A stretch of DNA of 64,000 bases from Novipirellula caenicola (lineage in GTDB: Bacteria; Planctomycetota; Planctomycetia; Pirellulales; Pirellulaceae): the NCBI RefSeq assembly GCF_039545035.1, contig NZ_BAABRO010000009.1, positions 186,001-250,000 on the forward strand, read 5' to 3'. A program made the position numbers and the translations under genes. The notes under the pieces were generated by a model that was not told the DNA's origin, did no database searches, and worked only from the letters and a program-made list of their open reading frames with translations. Positions 1 through 8,320 of the stretch are shown here, piece by piece. The first letter of the stretch is position 1. The number at the start of each line of letters is the position of its first letter.

Positions 1-2413
1 TCCGAGCCTCGGTCAGTGACCACACGGCGATCCGCACTCGCGAATGGGGGCGGTTGGCCGCCGGCGTGCCGATGGCGGGCAAACTCTGCGTCAGAATCAC
101 TTCATCGGCGCCGTCCCCATCGACGTCGATCACGATGGGGGTGCGACTCGGTTGCACTCCGCAATCGATCGGTTGGCCGATTGGGCTTCCGGTGGCGGTG
201 TCGTAGGCAATCAGACGCGATCCGACCATCGTGGTCAGCCGCTTTGGCGACACTGCGGTGGACGTGTCCCAGGACGCCAACACCGCCGGACTGGGGACGT
301 GGTGGAAATACCCGGTGCGCTCGATCCGAGGCAATTGGCGACGTACGCCGCTGAGGGAAAAGTCGCTCTGGATGCCACCGACCGAAGACGCCGCGGCGGC
401 AGACCCGTAGAACCAGCGAACGCTTTCGGGCACATCCAGCGTTGCGGGCGTGACAAAATCGGACTCGCTAAAGTTGAGTCGCCAGATTGTTTTTCCCGAT
501 TGTCCGCATACCGTTTGCAGCCAACGCCGCACTTTCGCGGATGGATCGGCTTGCTCGGCCATCATCACGGCGAAATCGGGGATACCATCTTTGTTTGCAT
601 CGTCGACCACCGTTGGCGGGTACAAAACGCTGCTGCGGACTCCTTGCTGATAACGCTGCGAATCGTTGCTGATTTCTTGTTCCAAATCATGCCCCGCTGC
701 AGCGGTCCACAGCAACTCGCCATCGGAACCGGAAATCGCGAACACGATCGCTTGGTGACGTGCGGCCACGACAAAGTCCTCGACGTCGTCGCCGTTAAGA
801 TCCACCGCGGGACTAACGATGTAAGGTCTTAGGTCGAAGCTGCCTCCGCCGGTGTAAGGACTGCTGGTCATCAATCGCTTCCATGGCCAAACCCAACCGA
901 TCGTGGGCTTCAGCAGAGGCTGGCTTGTGTGATCCAGTGCGGTGGTCCACCGCAGTTGATTTCGTTGTGGGTCGAAACATCGTAGCCCCGATTCGTCCAT
1001 CATCACGATCAATGGATGTCCGTCCGCCGCCACAATCTTGTAAGTGCTTTGAATGTCCTGCGGGGGCATCAATAAGGATTCGTCGAGGTTGACCTCAAAT
1101 TTGGGCGATTGACCTCGAGCCAGATTCACGTCGTAGGTTTCACTCAGCCGGCTTTCACCGGAAATCTGGACTTGGTACTGACCTGCGGTGATCTCGATCG
1201 GTTCTTGAGTCGGCACGGTTTGGCGTGTGACAAGGGCGCCCGTGTTGTCGCGAATGACCGCCGCCAACGGAGGTGTGTTGGTGGTAAACGACACGGGAAC
1301 GAGTTGGCTTTGACGATAACTTTGCATCAACAACAACACGACGATCAATAGTGCCGCGGTCGCTGCGACCGAACGAGCGGTCAATGTCAGTGCATGACGA
1401 TGTTTCCGAGCCCATTGTGCACTTCGTTCGATCCAGTTCGCTCGACGCGTCTTGATTGGACGACCGTCGAGAACCGCTCGGCAATCGTCCGCCAGCGATT
1501 GGGCCGAGCCGTACCGCTGCTCGGGCTGTTTTGCCAGGCACTTTAGCAAGATCGTTTCCATGTCACGTGACAACGCCGGTGACAAGGTGCGAGGTGGAAC
1601 CGGATCTTGGTTCAAAATTTGATCGATCACCCCCTGAGGCGTCTCGGCCAAATAGACAGGCCGCCCCGTCATCAATTCGTACAGCGTGGCTCCGAGGCTG
1701 TAGAGATCGGTGCGGTGGTCCAGTCGGTGACGCGATGCCGAAGCCTGTTCGGGACTCATGTAACGCGGCGTTCCGATGACCGCGCCGGTCATGCTAAGTG
1801 TCACGGTATCCAGCCGCATGGCCAAACCAAAATCGGTCAGCCAGATTCGGCCCTCGTCGTCCAGTAGCAGGTTGGATGGTTTGATGTCGCGATGGATGAC
1901 GCCGCGTTGATGCGCATGAGCGAGTGCGTCGGCCACTTGGACGCCCCAGTTCATCGCCGTCATGGGATCGATCGGTTCGGCCGTCTCGCCGAGCACATCG
2001 GCCAGACTGCGTCCTTGGATAAACTCCATCGCAAAAAAGTGGACGCCTTTCTCGAAACCAACATAGAAAATCGGGACGATGTTGGTGTGGTGCAAATGCG
2101 CCACCGTCTCGGCCTCGCGGCGAAAGCGATCGATTGCCTCGGGATCGCTGAGCGAAGCAAACCGCAGCACTTTCAAGGCGACACGGCGATGCAACGAAAC
2201 CTGCTCGGCCTCGAACACCACGCCCATGCCACCGCGTCCGATCTCTCGCAGCAACCGGAAATCGCCGAGTTGTTGGTCTCGCGTGTGCAGGTTCGATTCC
2301 GCGACTGGGGCCAGCGGTGATCCCGGTAATTGCAATCCGTCTAACGTCGATGCCAACGCCCCCGACGTTGGGGCGGATTCATTGGTGGCATCGTTTGACT
2401 TTTCGCTCGGCAT
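1..2413 (-). CDS. Serine/threonine protein kinase with C-terminal propeller-like region (3' end outside window)
   Basis: The protein starts at 2413 and runs left off the window, so about 804 residues are visible. A low-complexity stretch of about 50 residues precedes a Hanks-type kinase domain: glycine loop GRGGMG near 59-64, catalytic lysine in VALKVL near 81, HRDIKPSN near 174-181, DFG near 194 and SPEQ near 220. A single membrane helix follows near residues 350-375. The remainder, presumably outside the membrane, has repeated FG-GAP/PQQ-like signatures such as VDLNGDDVEDF, VDDANKDGIPDF and VDVDGDGADEV, which suggest a beta-propeller. Kinase-TM-propeller receptors are common in planctomycetes. 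The ligand cannot be read from the sequence. The kinase call is firm; the propeller is inferred from the Asp-rich repeats. Confidence 0.93.
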   Translation of the reverse strand, partial: MPSEKSNDATNESAPTSGALASTLDGLQLPGSPLAPVAESNLHTRDQQLGDFRLLREIGRGGMGVVFEAEQVSLHRRVALKVLRFASLSDPEAIDRFRREAETVAHLHHTNIVPIFYVGFEKGVHFFAMEFIQGRSLADVLGETAEPIDPMTAMNWGVQVADALAHAHQRGVIHRDIKPSNLLLDDEGRIWLTDFGLAMRLDTVTLSMTGAVIGTPRYMSPEQASASRHRLDHRTDLYSLGATLYELMTGRPVYLAETPQGVIDQILNQDPVPPRTLSPALSRDMETILLKCLAKQPEQRYGSAQSLADDCRAVLDGRPIKTRRANWIERSAQWARKHRHALTLTARSVAATAALLIVVLLLMQSYRQSQLVPVSFTTNTPPLAAVIRDNTGALVTRQTVPTQEPIEITAGQYQVQISGESRLSETYDVNLARGQSPKFEVNLDESLLMPPQDIQSTYKIVAADGHPLIVMMDESGLRCFDPQRNQLRWTTALDHTSQPLLKPTIGWVWPWKRLMTSSPYTGGGSFDLRPYIVSPAVDLNGDDVEDFVVAARHQAIVFAISGSDGELLWTAAAGHDLEQEISNDSQRYQQGVRSSVLYPPTVVDDANKDGIPDFAVMMAEQADPSAKVRRWLQTVCGQSGKTIWRLNFSESDFVTPATLDVPESVRWFYGSAAAASSVGGIQSDFSLSGVRRQLPRIERTGYFHHVPSPAVLASWDTSTAVSPKRLTTMVGSRLIAYDTATGSPIGQPIDCGVQPSRTPIVIDVDGDGADEVILTQSLPAIGTPAANRPHSRVRIAVWSLTEAR

Positions 2414-2516
2414 CACAATTCACTCCATGCAACGCCACGTCGGTTTCTTTACGCCGTCATTTTACTGCTGGGTAAACTGCGACGAAATGGATTACTTCCC
2501 AAAATCCTCGCCTGGA

Positions 2517-2546
2517 TTGTCAATTGCAACTCGGCGAAGTTAAGAT
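2517..2546 (+). promoter_or_regulatory. Possible sigma70-type promoter for the cupin gene
   Basis: TTGTCA at 2517-2522 and TAAGAT at 2541-2546 are 18 bp apart and sit in the divergent gap between the kinase and the cupin gene. They would give a leader of roughly 50 nt. The match is moderate and rests on sequence only. Confidence 0.3.
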
Positions 2547-2600
2547 TCACGTGTCTGAGCAAGAGGCTCCGGTTTTCTCTTCAGTGACCTTGATTGCGAA

Positions 2601-3086
2601 ATGACCATGAATTACTCGGCAACGTTACGCAAAGCCAATGAAGGCCGCACGATCGCGGTCGTTGGTGACGTGTACCGCTTTCTGGCAACTGGCGACGAGA
2701 CGGGCGGCAAGTATGCGATGTGGGAAGCGATCGTTCCTCCGGGCGGCGGCCCTCCACCGCATATCCACAGCCGCGAAGAAGAGTCGTTCTACATTCTCGA
2801 GGGCGAAATCACGTTCCACGTGGGCGACGAAAGGATTGTTGCCACGCCAGGCACATTCGCCAACATGCCGGTGGGCAGTCGGCACAGCTTTAAGAACGAA
2901 ACCGACAAGACCGCTCGCATGATTCTTTCGGTGGCGCCTGCGGGTTTAGAGCAGATGTTCTTCGAGGTTGGCGTGCGACTTGACGAGGGTTCCGCAGAAG
3001 CGTTGCCACCTACAGAGCAAGAGATCGAGAAGTTGATGGCGGTTGCGCCAAACTACGGAATCGAAATCAAACTGCCTAAATCGTAG
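2601..3086 (+). CDS. Cupin-domain protein
   Basis: This 161-residue protein is a single small beta-barrel of the cupin_2 type. Cupin motif 1 is visible around residues 48-72 as PPGGGPPPHIHSREEE followed by FYILEGE, with the two histidines and the glutamate expected to hold a metal ion. Motif 2 lies downstream around the segment PGTFANMPVGSRHSFKN. There is no signal peptide, so it should be cytosolic. A second ATG two codons downstream (2607) is an equally possible start. The decarboxylase gene follows about 50 bp downstream on the same strand, so the two may be co-transcribed. Family members range from isomerases to dioxygenases and storage-like proteins; the substrate is not predictable. Confidence 0.88.
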   Translation: MTMNYSATLRKANEGRTIAVVGDVYRFLATGDETGGKYAMWEAIVPPGGGPPPHIHSREEESFYILEGEITFHVGDERIVATPGTFANMPVGSRHSFKNETDKTARMILSVAPAGLEQMFFEVGVRLDEGSAEALPPTEQEIEKLMAVAPNYGIEIKLPKS

Positions 3087-3138
3087 CAATGAGTTCGCAC
3101 TCGGCACCCATCTGTCTAACCCAAAACAACGAAATCTT

Positions 3139-4545
3139 ATGTACGAAACGCTGCACGCTGATCACCAGCGTCTTGAGCAAATTTTGACGAGGGTGCTCGA
3201 AGACAGCGTCCGTTTTCTCAGTGCGACGAGTTCCAGGCCCGCAGGGGTCGTGCCGCCGGCGACTGACGCCGAAACGCTGCCTCAGGAGGGTATCGGCGCT
3301 ACAGGAACTCTTGATCTTTTTCAATCAAAGTATGCCGATTGGATGAGTGGGTCTGCGGGCCCTCACTACTTTGGGTTGGTCACGGGCGGCGCGACGCCAG
3401 CCAGTATTGCGGGCGATTGGCTGACAACGATCTACGACCAAAATGCGACAGGTTCCAGCGATTCGATCGCGCCGCAGATTGAATTGGCCGCGATCGGGCT
3501 GCTGCGTCAATTGTTTGGTTTGTCGTCCGAGCACGCGGGAGTGTTTGTGTCGGGAGCGACGATGGCGAACTTTGTCGGTTTGGCCACGGCACGGCAATGG
3601 GTAGGGCATCGATACGGTGTCGACGTTGCTAAATCAGGAATGTCGGGACTGCCGCCCATCCGCGTGCTGTGCGGAACGCCTCACTCGAGCGTGTATAAAG
3701 CGATCGCGATGCTGGGGCTCGGACGCGACAGCTTGGAGCGGGTTGAAACGCTTGCGGGGCGTGAAGCGGTCGACGTGGTGGCGATGCGAACTCGATTGAC
3801 GCAGCTAAACGAAAGCGGCGACCTGTGTGTGGTGGTTGCTAGTGCGGGGACCGTCAATAGCGTCGACTACGATGACCTTGACGCATTGGCGGATCTGTGC
3901 CACGAATTCGGAGTGTGGTTGCACGTGGATGCGGCCTTTGGTGGCTTTGCCGCGTGCGTCCCCGAAAAACGGTCGCTTGTTGCGGGGATGGATCGCGCGG
4001 ACTCGATCACCATCGACGCGCACAAGTGGCTGAATGTGCCGTACGATTCCGCGATGATCTTTACGCGTCATCTGCAACAGCAGCGTGAGGTTTTTCAGAA
4101 TTCCGCCGCGTATCTCGAAGCGGACGCGTCGCCAAGCAATTTTGTGAATCTGACGCCTGAAAACTCGCGTCGATTCCGCGCCTTACCCGCCTGGTTCACG
4201 TTGATGGCGTATGGTCGCGACGGGTACCGTGAAATCGTAACGCGAAATTGCCAGATCGCCGAGGAGATCGGCAAGCGGATCGATGCCTCCAGCGCGTTTC
4301 GCTTGCTGGCGCCGGTGCGAATGAATGGCATCGTGTTCACGCTCGCTGGCAATGATGTTGCGCACGGCCAAATTCAAGCGTATCTGCAGGCGGTACAGGC
4401 GGGCGGAGTGCTTTACATGACGCCGACAGAGTATTTTGACGCACCGGCGATCCGGATTTCGGTGACGAATTGGCGGACGACCGAACACGACATCGCGGAC
4501 GTGTGGAATGGAATGCTCGCGGCGCTAGAATCCGCATCGTCTTAA
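3139..4545 (+). CDS. Pyridoxal-phosphate-dependent group II decarboxylase
   Basis: The start at 3139 (MYETLHADHQ) gives 468 residues and avoids overlap with the cupin gene; an open frame to 3043 overlaps it and looks spurious. The protein belongs to the aspartate-aminotransferase-fold decarboxylases that act on glutamate, diaminobutyrate, tyrosine or related amino acids. The PLP-binding lysine is in DAHKWLNVPYD near residue 296. VDAAFGGFA upstream carries the aspartate that contacts the pyridine nitrogen, and the cofactor phosphate region is around FVSGATMANF. Length and motif order fit a complete enzyme. The sequence does not decide the amino-acid substrate. It follows the cupin gene and ends next to an intergenic region full of repeats. 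Confidence 0.9.
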   Translation: MYETLHADHQRLEQILTRVLEDSVRFLSATSSRPAGVVPPATDAETLPQEGIGATGTLDLFQSKYADWMSGSAGPHYFGLVTGGATPASIAGDWLTTIYDQNATGSSDSIAPQIELAAIGLLRQLFGLSSEHAGVFVSGATMANFVGLATARQWVGHRYGVDVAKSGMSGLPPIRVLCGTPHSSVYKAIAMLGLGRDSLERVETLAGREAVDVVAMRTRLTQLNESGDLCVVVASAGTVNSVDYDDLDALADLCHEFGVWLHVDAAFGGFAACVPEKRSLVAGMDRADSITIDAHKWLNVPYDSAMIFTRHLQQQREVFQNSAAYLEADASPSNFVNLTPENSRRFRALPAWFTLMAYGRDGYREIVTRNCQIAEEIGKRIDASSAFRLLAPVRMNGIVFTLAGNDVAHGQIQAYLQAVQAGGVLYMTPTEYFDAPAIRISVTNWRTTEHDIADVWNGMLAALESASS

Positions 4546-4610
4546 CAGGTGAGATTGCCGACTCCGTTTTCCACCGAGATGCCGCGATAGGTCATCTTGG
4601 GGCGTTTGCC
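4542..4610 (-). pseudogene. Remnant of the C-terminus of an RCK potassium-channel gene
   Basis: Read on the minus strand this stretch encodes KRPKMTYRGISVEN followed by a few residues and a stop. The intact potassium-channel gene at 26096-27229 ends QPKMTYRGVSVEN. Only this tail is recognisable; nothing further upstream on the minus strand matches. Its stop codon abuts the stop of the decarboxylase gene. It looks like the 3' end left after deletion or rearrangement of a paralogous channel gene. Confidence 0.6.
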
Positions 4611-4716
4611 GACAGCGGTGGCGTCGAGCGAGAATTGTCGCGTTGATATTCGCGTCGGACTTGCGTTATGAATGGCTTGATCAGCTTGAGCGTGCCGTTT
4701 CCCATTCACGGGTATC

Positions 4717-5027
4717 GGGTTCCTTCCAGGTTTTTCGGTCTACCCACAAGGAGCCTGGATACACGGAAAGCCTTCGCCAAATGCTGAAACAGAGTCGCGT
4801 CGGCCTCCGGAGTCACTGTTCAGTGGTTTCGCAGCCATTGCCGATCTTAGGCGAACTCGCGTGAGAGATTCAACCTGTTCGGCGATTCAACGAAACTCTT
4901 GACGGCTTGTTGATTTAAATGAAATGCAGATCGCATCAATGAGCCGTTGGCCGTGAGGCCTCGGGTAATGCGCCGGACCCGGCCGCTGACGCGTCGCGGC
5001 TCACTAAAATCAACAAGCCGTTGACGG
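4717..5027. repeat. Long direct repeat, copy 1 (partner at 7431-7740)
   Basis: About 311 bp that recur in the same orientation at 7431-7740 with most positions identical. The last ~135 bp are bounded by inverted arms with the core GACGGCTTGTTGATTTA on the left (4901-4917) and its complement on the right (about 5004-5025). Between the arms lies a GC-rich core around GGCCTCGGGTAATGCGCC. No coding capacity is evident. The two copies bracket the SulP gene and the transposase fragment. Confidence 0.85.
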
Positions 5028-5150
5028 GCTGTTGATTTAGTGAAGTTTCCTGCGGCGAGGGTGTTTGATGGACTTCCTAGTCCGTCAATGGTGTATTCGA
5101 CGGACTAGGAAGTCCATCGTACGAATAAATCAACAAACCGTTGACGGCTT
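5028..5150. repeat. Nested palindromic element, type A core
   Basis: The outer arms are TGTTGATTTA at about 5030-5039 and AAATCAACAAACCGTTGACG at about 5126-5146. The inner core is a perfect 20-bp inverted repeat: GATGGACTTCCTAGTCCGTC at 5067-5086 pairs with 5099-5118 around a 12-nt loop. A second copy with the same architecture lies at 36391-36520. The outer arms are shared with the type B element inside the long direct repeats, so the cores are interchangeable modules. It may act as a terminator for converging transcripts, since the SulP gene ends at 5223 from the other side. Confidence 0.85.
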
Positions 5151-5222
5151 CCGCTGCCAGCAACAAAATCGACGTTCGTCAGGCGTCAATCGATTTTACG
5201 CCATCGGTTACACAGCCTCGGT

Positions 5223-6980
5223 CTACGGTTGTCGCGAAACGGGCGAGCGCGGCTTCGTTTGGCGGAAGGTGGCGGTGAGGTCTTCCCAGTCGATATGCAG
5301 CTTGCCGCCGGCCGCTTCGTGCTGTTTTTCCCAGTCGGTGAACAGTTCTAGCACGGCATGATCGACGAAGGTTACTTGATCCAAGTCGACGTGCAGATCG
5401 CTGCTTGGATCGACTTCGTCGAGGATCGCCGTGAGCTTCGGCAGGGCGAGGAAGGTCGCGGGCCCGGCGACGTGCAGTGTCGTTTTGCCGTTCGACTGAT
5501 CGACGTCAACTTTCACGTGGCTGAACGCCCACAACAGCTTGGCCGCGGCGAGCGCGATGCCCACCACGACCCCGGTCAGCAGGTCGACTGCCACTACGAG
5601 CGACAACGTGATCAGGCAGATCAACCCTTCGGACTTACTTGTCTTCCATAGCTTCTTCTGCGCGGGGAAATTGATGAGCTTCCAACCGACGACGACCAGC
5701 ACCGCGGCGAGGCTCGCCATCGGGATCAAGTTCAAGATGCCAGGGAACACCGCGACGAGGATCAGCAACCACGCGCCGTGCAGGATGGCCGACATGCGTG
5801 TCCGTGCGCCTGCGTCAACGTTTGCCGAACTGCGGACGATAACACCTGTAATCGGCAACACGCCCAACAGGCCGCAGATGGTGTTGCCTATGCCTTGGGC
5901 GGTGAGTTCCTTGTTGTACTTTGTCTTAACGTGCTGCTGCATCTTGTCGACGGCGGCGCAGCAAAGCATCGTTTCGGCGCTCGCGACCAGGGCGATCGTC
6001 ACCGCTATCACCAGCAGTGCGGGATCGAGTAGCAGCAGCCACGACTCGCGCGTCGGCAAGTAAATGCCGTCGGTCAGGTCGCTCGGCACTTCAACCTGTT
6101 TGATGTGAACCGGGTCGCCGGGCTGCCTCAGCGACTCGCTCTCGGCGGGGGTCGCGACTTGCACTTCCAACCCGCCGGGCCGCGCCGGGGCGACGGTGCT
6201 TTCGACGGCCGCGGCGTTGGGCGAGGGGTCCCCTTCATGCGGATCGAGCTTGGTGATGCCGACCGAGTACGCGACGATCGACGCGGCGACGACCGCCACC
6301 ACCGGCGGCGGCAGCACGCGAAGCGCTTTTATCGGAATGAATCTCCAAAAGACGAGTATCACAATGGTGCCTACGCCGATCATCGCAGCTAAGTGGTGCG
6401 GCTCGCCATCGATGGGCGTGAGCCCCGTCATGATCGACTTGGGAATGGTCACGAGATTCGCCAGCCCCTTGCCGAGCGGGTCGACCCACTCCTTGGCGGC
6501 CGTTTCGTCGTCGACCATCTGGTGGAACATCTTGGCGAAGATCAACACGCCGATGCCGCTGAGCATGCCTTGAATCACCGCGGGCGAAACCGCGCGGAAC
6601 AGGCTGCCAAATTTTAGTAGTCCGGCCGCAAGTTGAATCAGCCCGGCAAGGAACACCGCCATGCCGAGCGCGTGCATGGCCTGGGTGATATCGAAACCGC
6701 CGGACTCGGTCTCGCCAAAATCTTCGATTACTTTCGCGACAAGCACAAACAAGCCCGCTGCCGGACCGCTGACTTGCAGCGGCGAGCCGGCGATCCAACC
6801 GACGATCAGGCCGCCGACGATGCCCGAGATGAGCCCCGTGGCGGGCGGCGCGCCCGAGGCAATCGCAATGCCGATGCACAACGGCAACGCGACTAAGAAG
6901 ACAATGATCGACGCAGGTAAGTCGCTCTTGAAGGCTTCGCCGAGCGAAAGTTTCGGCTTGCCGTTGCTGTTGTTAGGCAT
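5223..6980 (-). CDS. SulP-family anion transporter with C-terminal STAS domain
   Basis: This 585-residue inner-membrane protein starts MPNNSNGKPKLSLGEAF and has the SulP transporter core of roughly a dozen helices from residue 20 to about 470, including the early SIIVFLVALPLCIGIAIASGA segment. A cytosolic STAS domain occupies the last ~90 residues (HVAGPATFLALPKLTAILDE through the LDQVTFVDHAVLELFTDW segment). SulP proteins move sulfate, bicarbonate or other small anions, often with sodium or protons. The sequence resembles the branch often annotated as bicarbonate or sulfate permease, but the substrate is not decidable. A ~70-residue insertion rich in Pro and Glu (near residues 245-310) separates two membrane segments. 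The gene lies between two ~310-bp direct repeats. Confidence 0.92.
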   Translation of the reverse strand: MPNNSNGKPKLSLGEAFKSDLPASIIVFLVALPLCIGIAIASGAPPATGLISGIVGGLIVGWIAGSPLQVSGPAAGLFVLVAKVIEDFGETESGGFDITQAMHALGMAVFLAGLIQLAAGLLKFGSLFRAVSPAVIQGMLSGIGVLIFAKMFHQMVDDETAAKEWVDPLGKGLANLVTIPKSIMTGLTPIDGEPHHLAAMIGVGTIVILVFWRFIPIKALRVLPPPVVAVVAASIVAYSVGITKLDPHEGDPSPNAAAVESTVAPARPGGLEVQVATPAESESLRQPGDPVHIKQVEVPSDLTDGIYLPTRESWLLLLDPALLVIAVTIALVASAETMLCCAAVDKMQQHVKTKYNKELTAQGIGNTICGLLGVLPITGVIVRSSANVDAGARTRMSAILHGAWLLILVAVFPGILNLIPMASLAAVLVVVGWKLINFPAQKKLWKTSKSEGLICLITLSLVVAVDLLTGVVVGIALAAAKLLWAFSHVKVDVDQSNGKTTLHVAGPATFLALPKLTAILDEVDPSSDLHVDLDQVTFVDHAVLELFTDWEKQHEAAGGKLHIDWEDLTATFRQTKPRSPVSRQP

Positions 6981-7059
6981 AGCTGGTTGGCCTTAACGAA
7001 TGAGGTGCACGCACCGCTCACGCGAAAAATCAACGATAGCGATTTGAGTCATGGGGGCC

Positions 7060-7302
7060 TTAATCCCACCTTATCCCCATGGTTTTACCAGAGATAGCGA
7101 GCGTTCGTTCACTCGATCGGTCCGATTTTGCGAAGAGAAGAGAGAAGTAGGGGAGCCAGGCCCAAAAAATTTTTTCACTGAGCGTTCTCAGAAACGCTTC
7201 GTAGTCCTCCGGTTTGTGGAAGATCTCTTGCCGATTGTTACCACGATTGATCGCGTGATCAATCTTTCCCGCTTCATCCGGCCGCTTTGTCCTGGGCATC
7301 AA
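7060..7302 (-). pseudogene. Truncated RAYT / IS200-like (Y1_Tnp) transposase
   Basis: The first ~42 residues (PRTKRPDEAGKIDHAINRGN, then RQEIFHKPEDYEAFLRTL) match the N-terminus of REP-associated tyrosine transposases, which normally start P-R-x-x-R-x-x-x-x-G-x-x-Y-H-x-x-N-R-G. The similarity then stops and about 35 unrelated residues run to a stop codon. The catalytic HUH histidines and tyrosine that would follow are missing, so it cannot be active. RAYTs mobilise or maintain REP palindromes, and this remnant sits between palindromic repeats. The expected first-strand Tyr of GKIYH is Asp here. Confidence 0.8.
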
Positions 7303-7430
7303 AAGCTCCCGCCGAGTGTCTTGGTCAGTCTCGAGCCAACCTGCCCACTATCTGCTGCCAGCTTAATACCCCCTTCCCCTTTTTTCCCCTTTCCCCTTTT
7401 TCCCTCGTGGGACACACGTTTGGACATGTT

Positions 7431-7740
7431 GGGTTCCTTCCAGGTTTTTCGGTCTACCCACGAGGAGCCTGGATGCACGGGAAGCCTGCGCCAAATTCCG
7501 GAAAAGCGTGGCGTCGGTCTCCGGAGTCGCTGTTCAGTGGTTTCGAAACCATTACCGACGTAGGCGAACTCGCGCGAGAGTTGCGACCTGTTCGGCGATT
7601 CAACGAAACTCTTGACGGCTTGTTGATTTAAATGAAATGCAGATCGCATCAATGAGCCGTTGGCCGTGAGGCCTCGGGTAATGCGCCGGACCCGGCCGTT
7701 GACGCGTCGCGGCTCAATAAAATCAACAAGCCGTTGACGA
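7431..7740. repeat. Long direct repeat, copy 2 (partner at 4717-5027)
   Basis: Same orientation and organisation as copy 1, beginning GGGTTCCTTCCAGG and ending with the arm AATCAACAAGCCGTTGACG. Substitutions are concentrated in the first half; the palindromic second half, from the conserved GCGATTCAACGAAACTC onward, is nearly invariant. The left arm GACGGCTTGTTGATTTA starts at 7614. Confidence 0.85.
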
Positions 7741-8320
7741 GTACTGCTACGCCGGTAGCAAAATCGACGTCCCATCAATTTCATAATTCTGTCAACGGTA
7801 ACAACAGCTTGATCTTGAGAAACACCGAAGCTACACTATGACCCTGGCAAGCAACACCAAGCCACTAAGCCACCAAGCAATTCATCAGGATTGATCGGAG
7901 CAGGTGGCCAACGTGATGTCCACGCACTCTGCGAGTCAGCGAATTGCCGCAGAGACGTCAGTCGATAAAGCCGGCGCATGCCAAAAAATGAGAAAGCGGT
8001 TCCGGTTCCGGCCACCGGACCCCGCGTAAGCTAGAGGCCGACGTTCATGACGTCCTAGCATTACCCCGGTATCCCTTGCTCCTCCAAGTGTCATGCTGCA
8101 ATGGTTGAACGCAGAGTCGCCAACGGAAAACATGCTGGCAAGCGTTTCAAAGCGTGCTCCAATTACCCACATTGGCGAGAAATCATTGCCATTAACTAGC
8201 GTATGCAGTCGCTACCTAACCTGGGATCTCATGCTTGATCGTGAGCCGATAAGTTAGATGGAGGTCAGGCAGCGCAAACTACGGCTAAAAGTCGGTTCGT
8301 TTTTAAAAAAGGTAAACTGA
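7741..8320. other. Intergenic region before the three-gene defence operon
   Basis: I see no convincing gene here. Just after the repeat there is a small hairpin, TGCTAC and GGTAGC around a 3-nt loop near 7744-7758. An AAGG ribosome-binding-like sequence lies 9-10 bases ahead of the ATG at 8321. No clear promoter could be assigned. Confidence 0.5.

Noticed and set aside
6235-6879. Second minus-strand frame of 214 codons within the SulP gene
   Set aside because: It is the alternative frame of a recognised transporter and encodes an Arg/His-rich, non-protein-like sequence.
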